This document shows, one piece after another, positions 44,015-53,466 of a stretch of DNA of 64,000 nt (position 1 is its first letter; each line of letters begins with the position of its first letter). The translations under genes and the position numbers were made by a program. The DNA comes from Rhodanobacter sp. C01 (GTDB lineage Bacteria > Pseudomonadota > Gammaproteobacteria > Xanthomonadales > Rhodanobacteraceae): positions 62,001 through 126,000 of the forward strand of contig NZ_MUNR01000006.1 in NCBI RefSeq assembly GCF_002001045.1, in the 5' to 3' direction. The notes under the pieces are model-generated. The model made no database searches, was not told the DNA's origin, and saw nothing but the letters and a program-made list of their open reading frames with translations.

Positions 44015-45664
44015 TTAATTCACCCATAGCTGAGTTTGAGCAGGAGCGGTTGATCGCTCCTGCTCTTTTTTTCTCACATCCTGTAGCAAGAAAGTGATTC
44101 GAAGCTTTTCGTGGGTCGATTTGACGTGGAGCTCACCTTCATAGAGGCTGACGTGGTCACGCATGGATGCCAAGTCCAGTCCATTTGCTCCAAATCGAGC
44201 AGCCAGATATTGGCTCTCTAACTTTTTATATGAAGGATCCATCATCTGGATATCTTGAACTGCACCTTCTAAACGAAGAACCGCCCAGCGTTCGCCGTGT
44301 GTCTCCCCTCCACGCAAAGATAGGGTGATGGTAAGACAGGTCTCTTCCCCGCAGATGTAAACCACCGTTTCGCAGGCCAAGCGATAGATGGCTGCCTGAA
44401 TGCAGGGGGCGAGCTGGCTCAAGCCACGCCCCTTGATCTTGCAAAAGTAAGCCATCCCCGCTTCATCAAGGGTATGTGCAATCGTCTCCTTAAGCGCTGC
44501 AGCTAGGCCCCTGTCGCGCCAAGCAACGGGATGCATGCTATCTGCAAGTCGGCAAACCTGGCTGTTCGTTGCGGCGGCTTGCCTGTAGAAATTCTGAGTC
44601 TCAGAAGTTTTTAGCAGGTGCTTGAATCGATCGAGTAAACGGACGTGCGATAGTTGTAACGCACTCCTGACTTGCTCAAGTGCTGTTGCCGTTTGACGCA
44701 TGCGAAGCTCACCCTGGTACAAGCCATTCCGAGCAAGCTCCATCGCACTCTTTGCATCGAGGCGCCTCCGCATTTCCTGCAGGTTCTGGGCTGTGATCTG
44801 TGCACCTATGGCAAAGAGACAGGTCACCGCGAAAGCGATGAAGGCCTGTGCTTGCAGGAGATCGGGTTCGGGGCGAGATGCGATCGCGGAGCAAATGCAA
44901 ATGATTGCGAGCGTTCCACCTAGCACTGCTGCCCGCCAACCGTACCTGATGGTCAGCCATAAGACAGGCAAGAACATTATCATCCTTGTAAGTTGCTTGG
45001 CATCCTCGTTGCCGTGCAGGCTCAGCCAGGAAAGGGCAATAAGTGTGGGAAGGATGAGGCTAACGGTCTCTATCAATAACCGACTCTTGGCAAAGCGTTG
45101 GAGCCTTGAGCGAAGCAGGCCAGCGCTGTAGTCCGTTTTCGCTATCAATACCCACGGCACGACGGCGAGTATGGAGATGTACTTCCCGACGAAGAGGCCA
45201 ACAACCATCAGCGACTTGACTTGCAGGGGCGGATTTCCGGCGGGCAGACGGACCGCTGCAATCGTACCGAAGTTGACGAGTGCCCAAGCCAGCGATACCA
45301 GCAATCCGCAGATGAGCAACGCCTTGACGTTGATAAGTCGTTTGTTTGGGAACAATGCAAGGCGATTTTTGCACCACCATACAATCGGCATTGCGAGAGC
45401 GATAGGCGGTATTGTTTCGAGCAAGACAGCCAAGGGGCCGAACTGGGCAACGCAGAGAAAATTAAAGTACGCAAGCGGGAGCAGTTCGCCAACAACCAAG
45501 GCTGGCCAAAACCGGTATGGAACCAGCAAAAGACAACTAAGTCGAAGCCCAGCTGTGATCGGAAAGTGTGCATCCGATACCGGACGCAGCAGAATGTAGG
45601 TTACTGCATACGCAACGATTGCCGCGACTTGGCCGAACAAAAAATTCCCTCTTATACGCTGCAT
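44015..45664 (-). CDS. MASE1-domain sensor with degenerate histidine-kinase module
   Basis: The 549-residue protein has a MASE1-like membrane sensor of eight to nine helices (residues 1-290, with FPITAGLRLSCLLLVPYRFWPALVVGE) and a cytoplasmic part with a coiled linker, an HPxxW-like segment (LADSMHPVAWRDRGLAAALK) and an ATPase-like end GLDLASMRDHVSLYEGEL. The N-box asparagine expected in kinases is not seen (CETVVYICGEE), so ATP binding is doubtful. It is next to a LuxR-type gene in the same direction. Its last codons lie over the terminator hairpin of the opposite gene. Confidence 0.78.
   Translation of the reverse strand: MQRIRGNFLFGQVAAIVAYAVTYILLRPVSDAHFPITAGLRLSCLLLVPYRFWPALVVGELLPLAYFNFLCVAQFGPLAVLLETIPPIALAMPIVWWCKNRLALFPNKRLINVKALLICGLLVSLAWALVNFGTIAAVRLPAGNPPLQVKSLMVVGLFVGKYISILAVVPWVLIAKTDYSAGLLRSRLQRFAKSRLLIETVSLILPTLIALSWLSLHGNEDAKQLTRMIMFLPVLWLTIRYGWRAAVLGGTLAIICICSAIASRPEPDLLQAQAFIAFAVTCLFAIGAQITAQNLQEMRRRLDAKSAMELARNGLYQGELRMRQTATALEQVRSALQLSHVRLLDRFKHLLKTSETQNFYRQAAATNSQVCRLADSMHPVAWRDRGLAAALKETIAHTLDEAGMAYFCKIKGRGLSQLAPCIQAAIYRLACETVVYICGEETCLTITLSLRGGETHGERWAVLRLEGAVQDIQMMDPSYKKLESQYLAARFGANGLDLASMRDHVSLYEGELHVKSTHEKLRITFLLQDVRKKEQERSTAPAQTQLWVN
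44038..44072 (+). terminator. Terminator of the secreted-protein gene
   Basis: GAGCAGGAGCG pairs with CGCTCCTGCTC around GTTGAT, followed by seven T. It overlaps the 3' end of the MASE1 gene on the other strand. Confidence 0.88.
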
Positions 45665-45736
45665 ATCCTAGCTACCCCATAGCTTGAAATACTGCGCCCC
45701 ATCCAAGATCCCATGGGGGTTTTTTCTTGCGAATTT

Positions 45737-45985
45737 TTATCGGTTCCACGCAAGGCTCGCATTGCATCTTAACCAGATCCTCCCGTGAAATCGTGAAGAT
45801 ATGCCCTGGGAGTCGAACACCGTCACGTTTTCGAGCTTAGCCTGATAAATCACGCGGGGAACCTGGTAGAAATCCTCAGTCTCAGGTGCCAACAAAAATG
45901 AAGCGACTTTCGCCTCATGCCCGAGGTCAGAACAATGCGCATCCTTGAGGTCGGTTGCTGGGCACGTCCGTAGTGTGCTCGTCAT
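45737..45985 (-). CDS. Possible small protein of unknown function
   Basis: An 82-codon frame lies between the LuxR-type gene and the MASE1 gene in the same direction. It has no signal peptide, helix or known motif, and the ribosome site is weak. It is kept only because of its position and otherwise empty strand. Confidence 0.25.
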   Translation of the reverse strand: MTSTLRTCPATDLKDAHCSDLGHEAKVASFLLAPETEDFYQVPRVIYQAKLENVTVFDSQGISSRFHGRIWLRCNASLAWNR

Positions 45986-46013
45986 CTTTTGCCACTAGCT
46001 GGCACCGGCAGGA

Positions 46014-46733
46014 TCAAAGCATTCCCAACAGCATCGCCTTCGCAACTGCTTGCGTTTTATTGGTGACGTCGAGCTTGGTTAAGCTGCTTGAGATGTGAAA
46101 CGTAACAGTGCGTTCGGAGATTCCAAGAATTCTACCGATCTCGTCTGCTGTTTTACCTGCAGCACTCCATCGCAGCACTTCGCTTTCGCGGGCCGTCAAT
46201 TCGCAATCAGATATCGGCATCAGCCTTTGTATTTCAGCAGTGCTGATCAATCCGTGGATAATATGTGATAGCCACACCAGCTTCATCTCAGTCTCTGCCA
46301 ATTCCGACGAAGTCACCACTTCATGCGACCGAGCCAGAGAGAGCATGCCGGTGGTCATGCGCTTGCCGTGGGTGGTGAATGCCCACCCATGTCTTATCCC
46401 GTGTGACTTTGCCTCTTCCCAGAACGCTGGCTGGCTTTCAAAAAGATCATCCGTCCAGACAACAGGAGATAGCTCTGGCGATGATGTTCGCTGAATGACT
46501 GGATCAATCTCGAGGTACTTATTGGCGAAATAGTGTTCCAGCCAAGCGGCGGGATACGTGCTGGCCCATGTGACGCTCGGTTCTGAAACGAGAGTCGGGA
46601 TTTGCAAAACGTAGGAGCAGTATTCGAACCCCAGATGATGCACGATGGTCGCGAGTTCTTTTAAAGCCTCGGCATTCGACCTTCCCGCTGACAGCGTCAG
46701 CCTATTCAAGCAGTCTTCGCGCCAAGACTTCAC
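46014..46733 (-). CDS. LuxR-type regulator with autoinducer-binding domain
   Basis: This 239-residue protein has an N-terminal autoinducer-domain pattern (YPAAWLEHYFANKYLEIDPV, then FWEEAKSHGIRHGWAFTTHG) and a C-terminal GerE/LuxR HTH (LTARESEVLRWSAAGKTADE, then SERTVTFHISSSL). No acyl-homoserine lactone synthase is in the window, so it may be a LuxR solo answering external or other signals. It lies upstream of the MASE1 sensor on the same strand; a functional link is inference. Confidence 0.88.
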   Translation of the reverse strand: MKSWREDCLNRLTLSAGRSNAEALKELATIVHHLGFEYCSYVLQIPTLVSEPSVTWASTYPAAWLEHYFANKYLEIDPVIQRTSSPELSPVVWTDDLFESQPAFWEEAKSHGIRHGWAFTTHGKRMTTGMLSLARSHEVVTSSELAETEMKLVWLSHIIHGLISTAEIQRLMPISDCELTARESEVLRWSAAGKTADEIGRILGISERTVTFHISSSLTKLDVTNKTQAVAKAMLLGML

Positions 46734-47238
46734 AGGATTTGCCCTGACGCAGCTTTCGGAAGATGGCAGCCGATTGTCTTATGACACTGGGTGTACGGTG
46801 AATTACCCGACTTTGTTGTTAGGCGTTGCGAGCTCGTCGTCATGCTCATCACAATCTTCTTGAAAAGACCTTTGGATAGCTAGATAAGCATCACCTTGGG
46901 CGCTTTTCCTAGCCTGAAATGACAGTAAGAGCTAGTGTGGAAATATTGATCTAAGAGAGAATCTTAACGCTACTTGTTTATGCATGCCCGCGAAGTGTCG
47001 GACTGGCTATTTGGGCTGCTGTCGACGCCGTGGATGCCATCGTAAGCTAATTGCCTCTGTAACGGGTTGATGTACCGCGGGTCGAACTGTGTCGCTTACG
47101 GTTACAGTTGTAGAGCTTCTGGATGTAGTCGAACTTTGATCGGCGCGTACCAGTGCGGGTGCTCCAGCCTTCGTCTCAACGCTTACACCATCACCCCTAC
47201 GGCGTTACCCTGTAACATTCCCATCTGCGATTGCCCTC
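46734..47238. other. Intergenic stretch with no recognised gene
   Basis: The divergent promoter region of the LuxR-type gene and the acyltransferase gene. Nothing else was identified; composition changes from AT-richer to GC-rich near 47000, marking the edge of the core-like region. Confidence 0.45.
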
Positions 47239-48168
47239 ATGTTTGCGACGCTCCCCGCTCTGCTGCGCATACCCCTTGTCATGATGCTGCTCGCTGCCAA
47301 CATCGTGCTGCACGTGTTGCCGCTGTTTGCGCTGACCTTGGTCAAAGTCGCGTTGCCGATACGCACGATCCGGCTTGCGTGCTCGCATGCGCTGGTGGCG
47401 ATCGCGGAAAGCTGGATCGCGGTCAACAGCCGGATGTTCGAATGGTTCACCCGCACATCTTGGCAACTGGACGGGTTGAACGATCTGCACCATGACGGCA
47501 ATTATCTGGTGCTGTGCAATCACCAGAGCTGGGTGGATATTCCGGTGTTGCAGAAGATCTTCAACCGGCGCATCCCCTTCCTGCGCTTCTTCCTCAAGAG
47601 CCAGCTGATCTGGGTGCCCTTGCTGGGGCCGGCATGGTGGGCGCTGGATTTCCCGTTCATGAAACGCTACTCAAAGGAGACGCTTGCCGCGCACCCCGAG
47701 CTGCAGGGCAAGGACATGGAGGCCACCCGCCGCGCCTGCGAGAAGTTTCGCCATATGCCCGTGTCGGTGATGAATTTCGCCGAGGGCACCCGCTTCACAC
47801 CAGTGAAGCACGATGCACAGTCGTCGCCTTATCGCTATCTGTTGCGGCCCAAGGCTGGCGGCCTGGCGTTTGTGCTCGACGCGATGGGTGATGCGTTGCA
47901 CGCGATTCTTGACGTCACCATCGTCTATCCTAATGGCCCATGCGCCATGATGGATCTGATCGCCGGCCGTATTCGTGATATCCGCGTGCATGTGCGCGAG
48001 CTGCCGATCGATGGCGAGCTGCGTGGTGACTACGAAAGCGATGCCGCGTTCCGGGCACGCTTCCAGACCTGGGTGAATGCGCTTTGGGGCGAGAAGGACA
48101 GGCAAATCGGAAGCATGCTTGAGCAACCATCCACACAGCCGGAGGAGCCGCAACGATGCGCATCCTGA
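47239..48168 (+). CDS. Acyltransferase, PlsC/YihG type
   Basis: The 309-residue protein has an N-terminal membrane helix and the PlsC acyltransferase blocks: NHQSWVDIPVLQ (HX4D) near residue 94, FPFMKRYSKE and NFAEGTRFTP near residue 180. The length and the TRRACEKFRHMPVSVMNF stretch match the YihG/LCLAT-like group that acylates lysophospholipids. It overlaps the following PanE-like gene by 13 bp. Confidence 0.88.
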   Translation: MFATLPALLRIPLVMMLLAANIVLHVLPLFALTLVKVALPIRTIRLACSHALVAIAESWIAVNSRMFEWFTRTSWQLDGLNDLHHDGNYLVLCNHQSWVDIPVLQKIFNRRIPFLRFFLKSQLIWVPLLGPAWWALDFPFMKRYSKETLAAHPELQGKDMEATRRACEKFRHMPVSVMNFAEGTRFTPVKHDAQSSPYRYLLRPKAGGLAFVLDAMGDALHAILDVTIVYPNGPCAMMDLIAGRIRDIRVHVRELPIDGELRGDYESDAAFRARFQTWVNALWGEKDRQIGSMLEQPSTQPEEPQRCAS

Positions 48169-49091
48169 TCGTTGGTGCGGGCGCCATCGGCGGCTATTTT
48201 GGCGGTCGCTTGCTGCAACATGGGCGGGACGTGACGTTCCTGGTGCGCGATGCGCGCGCTGAAGTGCTGGCGCGTACCGGCCTGGTGATACGCAGCGCGA
48301 TGGGCGATGCTAGCCTGCCGGCACCGCCAACGGTGCAGGCGCGCGACCTGGATGCCTCATATGATTTGGTGGTGCTCAGCTGCAAGGCCTATGCGCTGGA
48401 ACAGGTGATGGCGGATATCGCGCCGGCGATCGGTCCGCACACAGCAATCCTGCCTGTGTTGAACGGCATGCGGCATCTGGATCTGCTGGATGCACGGTTT
48501 GGCGCGGAACATGTGCTTGGCGGCCAATGCGTGATCGCCGCCACGCTGGATGCGCAAGGCGTCGTGCAGCATCTCAACCAGTCGCACAGCCTCACGTTCG
48601 GCGAGCGTGATGGCAGTGCCTCCGAACGGATGCAGTGGATTACGCAGAGCCTGGCGGATGCGGGTTTCGACGCGCGGCCGAGCAGCTCGATCTTGCAGGA
48701 TATGTGGGACAAATGGGTGTTCCTGGCCTCGCTGGCTGGCATCACCTGTCTGATGCGTGCGTCGGTGGGCGATATCGTTGCTGCACCCGGTGGCGTGACG
48801 ATTACGCTGGATCTGCTGGAAGAGTGCCGCGCGGTGGCGGAGCGTTCTGGTCATGCGCCTGGTGACGCGACGCTGCAACGTGCCCGCAGCGTGCTGACGG
48901 AGGCGGGATCGAGCCTGAGCGCGTCGATGTTGCGCGATCTGCAACATGGTCATGCGATCGAAGCGGATCATGTGATCGGCGACATGCTGAAGCGCGCCGA
49001 TCATCTGCATGATGCCCATGCGTTGCTGACCGTGGTCTACGCAAACCTGAAAGCGTATGAGGCCGGCAGGGCGCGCACGGCGGCGGCGTGA
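48156..49091 (+). CDS. Ketopantoate reductase family protein (PanE/ApbA-like)
   Basis: The 311-residue protein begins with the NADP-binding GAGAIGGYFGGRL motif and has LSCKAYALEQV, LNGMRHLDLL and the C-terminal catalytic-region DKWVFLASLAGITCLMRA. These match the 2-dehydropantoate 2-reductase family; because many paralogs exist, true pantothenate function is not assured. It overlaps the acyltransferase gene and ends in a bidirectional terminator. Confidence 0.85.
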   Translation: MRILIVGAGAIGGYFGGRLLQHGRDVTFLVRDARAEVLARTGLVIRSAMGDASLPAPPTVQARDLDASYDLVVLSCKAYALEQVMADIAPAIGPHTAILPVLNGMRHLDLLDARFGAEHVLGGQCVIAATLDAQGVVQHLNQSHSLTFGERDGSASERMQWITQSLADAGFDARPSSSILQDMWDKWVFLASLAGITCLMRASVGDIVAAPGGVTITLDLLEECRAVAERSGHAPGDATLQRARSVLTEAGSSLSASMLRDLQHGHAIEADHVIGDMLKRADHLHDAHALLTVVYANLKAYEAGRARTAAA

Positions 49092-49141
49092 TCGCGACGC
49101 GTTTTCACGACGTAGGTCTTTCGTTAGGCTGATTCATACAA

Positions 49142-49171
49142 GAAAGCCACGGCTCGATGGCCGTGGCTTTC
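49142..49171. terminator. Bidirectional terminator
   Basis: GAAAGCCACGGC pairs with GCCGTGGCTTTC around TCGATG. It lies between the convergent PanE-like and M13 peptidase genes and can serve both. Confidence 0.85.
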
Positions 49172-49193
49172 CGGGTGAGTCAGTTGCTGCGGC

Positions 49194-51230
49194 TTACCAG
49201 ATCTTTACCTGAGTGTCGGGAGAACGCACCATCGCATCGCCAGGCTTGCACTGGAACGCCTGGGCGAACTCCGGCATGTTCGATGGTGCACCGATCGCGC
49301 GGAACTGCGCCGGTGCGTGTGGATCGGTGTTGAGCAGGGTGAGCTGCGCTTCGGGACGGATGCTGCCGCGCCATACGCGCGCCCAGTTGAGGAAGAAGCG
49401 CTGGTCCTGCGTATAGCCGTCGATCTTTTTCTTCGCTTCGGCCGGGTTCTTCGACAGCGCCATCTGCAGCGCGGTGTAGGCGGCATTCAGGCCGCCGAGA
49501 TCGCCGATGTTCTCGCCCATGGTGAGCTGGCCATTGACGTGCTTGCCAGGCAGCGGCTCGTAGCTGTCGAACTGCGCGGCGAGTTTCGCGGTACGCGCCT
49601 CGAATGCCTTGCGATCGGCGTCGGTCCACCAGTTGACGTTGTTGCCCTGGGCGTCGAACTTGCTGCCCTGGTCGTCGTAGCCGTGGCCCATCTCGTGACC
49701 GATTACGGCGCCGATGCCGCCGTAGTTGATCGCATCATCCGCTTTGGCGTCGAAGAACGGCGGTTGCAGGATCGCCGCCGGGAATACGATTTCGTTCTGC
49801 TGTGCGCTGTAGTAGGCATTCACCGTCTGCGGCGTCATGCCCCATTCGGTGCGATCCACCGGCTTGCCGATCTTGGCGACGCGGTAGTCGTAGTTGAACT
49901 TGTCGGCCGCCTGGATATTGGCGAAGTAGTTGTCCGGCACCAGCGTGAGGCCGCTCCAGTCGCGCCACTTGTCGGGATAGCCGATCTTCGGCACGAAGGT
50001 GGCCCACTTTTCCAGCGCCTTCTGCTTGGTGGCATCGCTCATCCAGGGCAGATTCTCGATGCGCGTCTTGTAGGCGGCGCGCAGGTTGTCGACCAGTTCC
50101 TGTGCACGCTGCTTGGAAGCCGGTGAGAAATTGTGGGCGACATACAGCTGGCCCAGCGCCATGCCCATGCCTTCATTGGTGGCACCGAGCACGCGCTTCC
50201 AACGTGGCTGCATTTCCTTCTGGCCATTGAGGGTCTGTTCCTCGAAGGCGAAGTCTTCCTGCTGGAACGGTGCAGACAGATAGGGTGCTGCGTTGGCGAT
50301 CGCGTGGTAGCGAAAGTAGGCCTGCCATTCATTCAGCGGCACATCTCCCAGCATTTTCTGGATTTCGGCGAAGAACTTCGGCTGCGACAGCGAGAAACCA
50401 TCCTTCACATCGGCGCCTTGCGTCTTGAAGAAGGCCGCCCAGTCGAAGCTCGGCGTCACCTTGTCGGCATCGGCGATGCTTACATAGTGGTAGCGGTTTT
50501 CCGGCTTGCGCATCTGCACCGGCACCAGCGAGGCGGCAGCCAGGCGGGTTTCGAATGCCAGCACGGACTTGGCCTGCTGCTGCGCATCGCCAGCGCTGAT
50601 GCCGGTCAGCTCAAGCAGCTTCGCGATATGGGCTACGTAAGCGGTACGGATCTTTTCGTAATCCGGCTTGCTGTAGTAGTCGGCCGTCGGCAGGCCGAGG
50701 CCGCCCTGGTTGGCGTACGCAATGACGCGGCTGGAGTCCTTGAAATCGGCATTGCCGCCGAAGCGGAACAGCACCGGCTCGCCCTGGGCATAACTGTCGC
50801 GGATGTAGCCGACCACGTCGGCGCTGCTCTTCAACCCGTCGATATGCGCCAGTTGCGGCTTGATCGGATAGAAGCCGGCCTTATTGATGGCGGCTTCGTC
50901 CATGCCGGAGGCGTAGAGGTAGCCGATCTTCTGCTCGATCGAGCCAGGTGTGGCCTTGGCGGCATGGCTGGCGGCATCCTCGACGATCTTGTGCTGCACG
51001 TTGAGACTGTCCTCGCGCAGGGCATCGAACGAACCCCAGCGAGTACGGTCGGCGGGAATCGGATTTGCTGCGACCCACTTCGCATTGACGAAGCCGTTGA
51101 AATCGGCGCAAGCGCTGATCTTGCTGTCCAGCTCGTGCACATTGAACACGCTGGGGGTGACGGCGAAGGCACCGGTGCACAAGGCCATGCCTACGGCAAA
51201 CGCCAGCGGTTTCACGAGTCGATGTTTCAT
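49194..51230 (-). CDS. M13 family metallopeptidase (PepO/neprilysin-like)
   Basis: The 678-residue exported zinc peptidase starts at the ATG at 51230 (AGGGAGAA upstream), giving a signal peptide MKHRLVKPLAFAVGMALCTG. The catalytic region has VNAYYSAQQNEIVFPA, the zinc site HEMGH (GHEMGHGYDDQGSKFD) and the second ligand block GENIGDLGG. The C-terminus ends in KIW, near the usual CxxW of the family. It probably degrades peptides in the periplasm. Confidence 0.94.
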   Translation of the reverse strand: MKHRLVKPLAFAVGMALCTGAFAVTPSVFNVHELDSKISACADFNGFVNAKWVAANPIPADRTRWGSFDALREDSLNVQHKIVEDAASHAAKATPGSIEQKIGYLYASGMDEAAINKAGFYPIKPQLAHIDGLKSSADVVGYIRDSYAQGEPVLFRFGGNADFKDSSRVIAYANQGGLGLPTADYYSKPDYEKIRTAYVAHIAKLLELTGISAGDAQQQAKSVLAFETRLAAASLVPVQMRKPENRYHYVSIADADKVTPSFDWAAFFKTQGADVKDGFSLSQPKFFAEIQKMLGDVPLNEWQAYFRYHAIANAAPYLSAPFQQEDFAFEEQTLNGQKEMQPRWKRVLGATNEGMGMALGQLYVAHNFSPASKQRAQELVDNLRAAYKTRIENLPWMSDATKQKALEKWATFVPKIGYPDKWRDWSGLTLVPDNYFANIQAADKFNYDYRVAKIGKPVDRTEWGMTPQTVNAYYSAQQNEIVFPAAILQPPFFDAKADDAINYGGIGAVIGHEMGHGYDDQGSKFDAQGNNVNWWTDADRKAFEARTAKLAAQFDSYEPLPGKHVNGQLTMGENIGDLGGLNAAYTALQMALSKNPAEAKKKIDGYTQDQRFFLNWARVWRGSIRPEAQLTLLNTDPHAPAQFRAIGAPSNMPEFAQAFQCKPGDAMVRSPDTQVKIW

Positions 51231-51404
51231 GGGTTCTCCCTGGTTCGCGCGATCGCGCATGTGTTGCCCGATGTCGGGCAGGCCGACCCTGCACCGTAGG
51301 CAGTGAAGCGCGGTGGCAAACAGTGTCGAAGGTCACGGATGGCCGCCGCCGGCAGTTGCAACAGATCATGGTGATGCGGGCCGGGTGGGCATTATCATCG
51401 ACTG

Positions 51405-51953
51405 ATGAGCGAACCTACTTTCCCCGTATTCCGTGCAGCCGGGACTGCCGATATCCCCGTCGTCGTGGCGCTGGTCGAATCTGCCTATCGTGGTGATTCG
51501 GGCCGACGCGGCTGGACCACCGAGTCGGAACTGCTCGATGGTCGACGTACCGATGAGCAAGCGGTCAGCGAGCTGGTCAGCCGTCCCGGCAGTTGCATCC
51601 TGCTAGCCGAACGCGATGGACGGCTGATCGCCAGCGCCCATGTGGAACGGCAGGGCGAGTCCGGCTACTTCGGCATGTTCGCAGTCGATCCCGACGAGCA
51701 GGGTGGCGGCCTCGGCAAGGCGGTGCTGGCCGAAGCCGAACGCATCGCGCGAGAGCAGTGGCAGTGCCGCGCGATGCGCATGACGGTGATCGAGCAGCGC
51801 GCCGAACTGATCGCCTGGTATGAGCGTCGCGGCTATCGCCGCAGCGGTGAATACCAGCCGTTTCCGTACGGCGACGAGCGCTTTGGTATTCCGCGTCGCG
51901 ACGATTTGCGCTTCGAGGTACTGGTCAAGGATTTCGCCGAGCCGTCTGCATGA
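51405..51953 (+). CDS. GNAT family N-acetyltransferase
   Basis: The 182-residue protein has the GNAT core: ESGYFGMFAVDPDEQGGGLG with the acetyl-CoA loop EQGGGLGKAVL, then MRMTVIEQRAELIAWYERRG and the C-terminal GIPRRDDLRFEVLVK. Such proteins acetylate small amines; the substrate is not known. It overlaps the Rieske gene by 4 bp. Confidence 0.88.
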   Translation: MSEPTFPVFRAAGTADIPVVVALVESAYRGDSGRRGWTTESELLDGRRTDEQAVSELVSRPGSCILLAERDGRLIASAHVERQGESGYFGMFAVDPDEQGGGLGKAVLAEAERIAREQWQCRAMRMTVIEQRAELIAWYERRGYRRSGEYQPFPYGDERFGIPRRDDLRFEVLVKDFAEPSA

Positions 51954-52264
51954 ATGGCTGGGTGAGAGTCGGCACGCGCAGCGAGCTGCTCCCGGGCGAA
52001 TTCAAGGTGGTGTGGGACGGTGATACGCCGATCGCGGTGTACAACATCGATGGTGCGTTGTACGCAGTCGAGGACACCTGCACGCATGACGGCGGCGATC
52101 TCGCCGGTGGCGAGGTGCATGGTTTCGAGGTGGAATGTCCGCGGCATGGCGCACGCTTCGATCTGCGCACGGGCGCAGTGACGAAGCCGCCGGCGTATGA
52201 GCCGATCGCGAGCTTTCCGGTACGAGAAGAAGAAGGGGCGATCTGGACGCGGGATGATCGATGA
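51950..52264 (+). CDS. Rieske-type [2Fe-2S] ferredoxin
   Basis: The 104-residue soluble protein has both cluster-binding boxes, CTHDGGDL (C-x-H) and CPRHGARFD (C-x2-H), at the spacing of Rieske ferredoxins. It should transfer electrons to an oxygenase or similar partner; none is adjacent. Coupled to the GNAT gene by ATGA. Confidence 0.92.
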   Translation: MNGWVRVGTRSELLPGEFKVVWDGDTPIAVYNIDGALYAVEDTCTHDGGDLAGGEVHGFEVECPRHGARFDLRTGAVTKPPAYEPIASFPVREEEGAIWTRDDR

Positions 52265-52537
52265 AAGCATTTGCTGGACTGCCTGCTTTCGGCGGCGGAT
52301 TCAATCGGTGGATGCAACACACTGAAAGCTGCCCAACTCTACAAACTGTACGTGATCGTGGCTGAGCCTGCTTCGTCCGAAAATTGAGGTTTATCCGTCG
52401 GCTCAGCGCCGGCAAAGCCGTCGGTCGAACCTTTACCCACGTTCGGCATGCGCCGTTTGGGTTCGGAGCGGCAGGGGAGCTACGCACGATTTGTACCCGT
52501 GGGTCATCCCCTTGCAAATCACCCACGCGCGCTCTAC

Positions 52538-52557
52538 AGTGAACCATATGGTTCACT
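52538..52557 (+). promoter_or_regulatory. Perfect 20-bp palindrome over the ArsR-type gene start
   Basis: AGTGAACCAT is followed by its exact complement ATGGTTCACT; the central ATG is the likely start codon. A -10-like TACAGT at 52535 and a -35-like TTGCAA at 52513 would start transcription at about 52547. It is probably the autoregulatory operator, on a leaderless mRNA. Confidence 0.7.
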
Positions 52558-52910
52558 ATCAGGTCCGCCTCGACACAACGTTCGCCGCGCTCTCCGATGT
52601 CACCCGACGCGGCGTGCTGGAGCAGCTCGGGGGTTCAGACGCCTCAATTACCGACCTTGCCCAAAGGTTTCACATGACCCTCACGGGCATGAAGAAGCAC
52701 GTCAGCATCCTGGAGCAGGCGGGGCTGGTGACCACGGAGAAGGTCGGGCGCGTACGAACCTGCAAGCTCGGACAGCGCCGGCTGGAAGAAGAGGCCGCCT
52801 GGATCGAGCAGCACCGCCAGCTCTGGAGCGCACGCTTCGACGCGCTGGACGAGCTTGTCGAACACTTGAAACGCAAGGAGAAGGCAGATGCCCAACGAAA
52901 AAGAAGGTAG
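52548..52910 (+). CDS. ArsR/SmtB-type transcription regulator
   Basis: The protein of about 120 residues has the winged helix ALSDVTRRGVLEQLGGSDAS followed by MTLTGMKKHVSILEQAGLVT and no metal-binding CVC motif, so it is a non-metal ArsR-type repressor. It starts within a palindrome; a start 19 codons upstream is possible but would lie before the putative promoter. The gene overlaps the SRPBCC gene by 23 bp, a common pair. Confidence 0.85.
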   Translation: MVHYQVRLDTTFAALSDVTRRGVLEQLGGSDASITDLAQRFHMTLTGMKKHVSILEQAGLVTTEKVGRVRTCKLGQRRLEEEAAWIEQHRQLWSARFDALDELVEHLKRKEKADAQRKRR

Positions 52911-53388
52911 TTCCGCCGTCATGAACCGCACCGTCGTGGAGCGCAAGTCCGACCGCGAACTCGTCGTGAAGCGAACGTTCAATGCCCCAGCGCACATCGT
53001 CTTCGAAGCGTGGAGCAAACCCGAATTGTTCACGCAGTGGTGGGTTCCGAAATCGGTGGGGATGTCGCTGGTCTCGTGCGACATGGATATTCGCACCGGG
53101 GGCGCGTATCGCCTCGTGTTCAGCCATCCGGCCTTCGATCAACCGATGGCATTCTTCGGCACGTACAGAGAAGTAACGCCGCACAAGCGCATCGTATGGG
53201 CGAACGAAGAAAGCGATGAGGGCGCCGTGACCACGGTGACGTTCGAAGAAAATGACGGCAAGACGCTGGTCACCTTCCATGAACTCTATCCCACAACAGC
53301 AGCCCTCGAGGAAGCGCTCGCCGGTTCGGCAGAAGGCCTGCCCGAACAGTTCGCGCAGCTGGATGAGTTGCTCGCAGGCAGATCGTGA
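52888..53388 (+). CDS. SRPBCC (AHSA1-like) domain protein
   Basis: The 166-residue protein has the SRPBCC/AHSA1 fold signature: VKRTFNAPAHIVFEAWSKPE, then FTQWWVPKSVGMSL, DIRTGGAYRLVF and a C-terminal LDELLAG. An ATG 12 codons in (MNRTVVERKS) is an alternative start. These proteins bind small hydrophobic ligands; partner and ligand are unknown. It is controlled with the ArsR-type gene in front. Confidence 0.88.
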   Translation: MPNEKEGSSAVMNRTVVERKSDRELVVKRTFNAPAHIVFEAWSKPELFTQWWVPKSVGMSLVSCDMDIRTGGAYRLVFSHPAFDQPMAFFGTYREVTPHKRIVWANEESDEGAVTTVTFEENDGKTLVTFHELYPTTAALEEALAGSAEGLPEQFAQLDELLAGRS

Positions 53389-53466
53389 CCACACCGCAGC
53401 GGCCGGCGTATCGGTGTAACACACGATCACGCCGCGCCGGCCAGTCAGGCGCCACGGGAAGACGAG

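Noticed and set aside
45696-45726. Forward-strand hairpin with T-run near the MASE1 start
   Set aside because: The stem is only six bases and no forward gene ends there.
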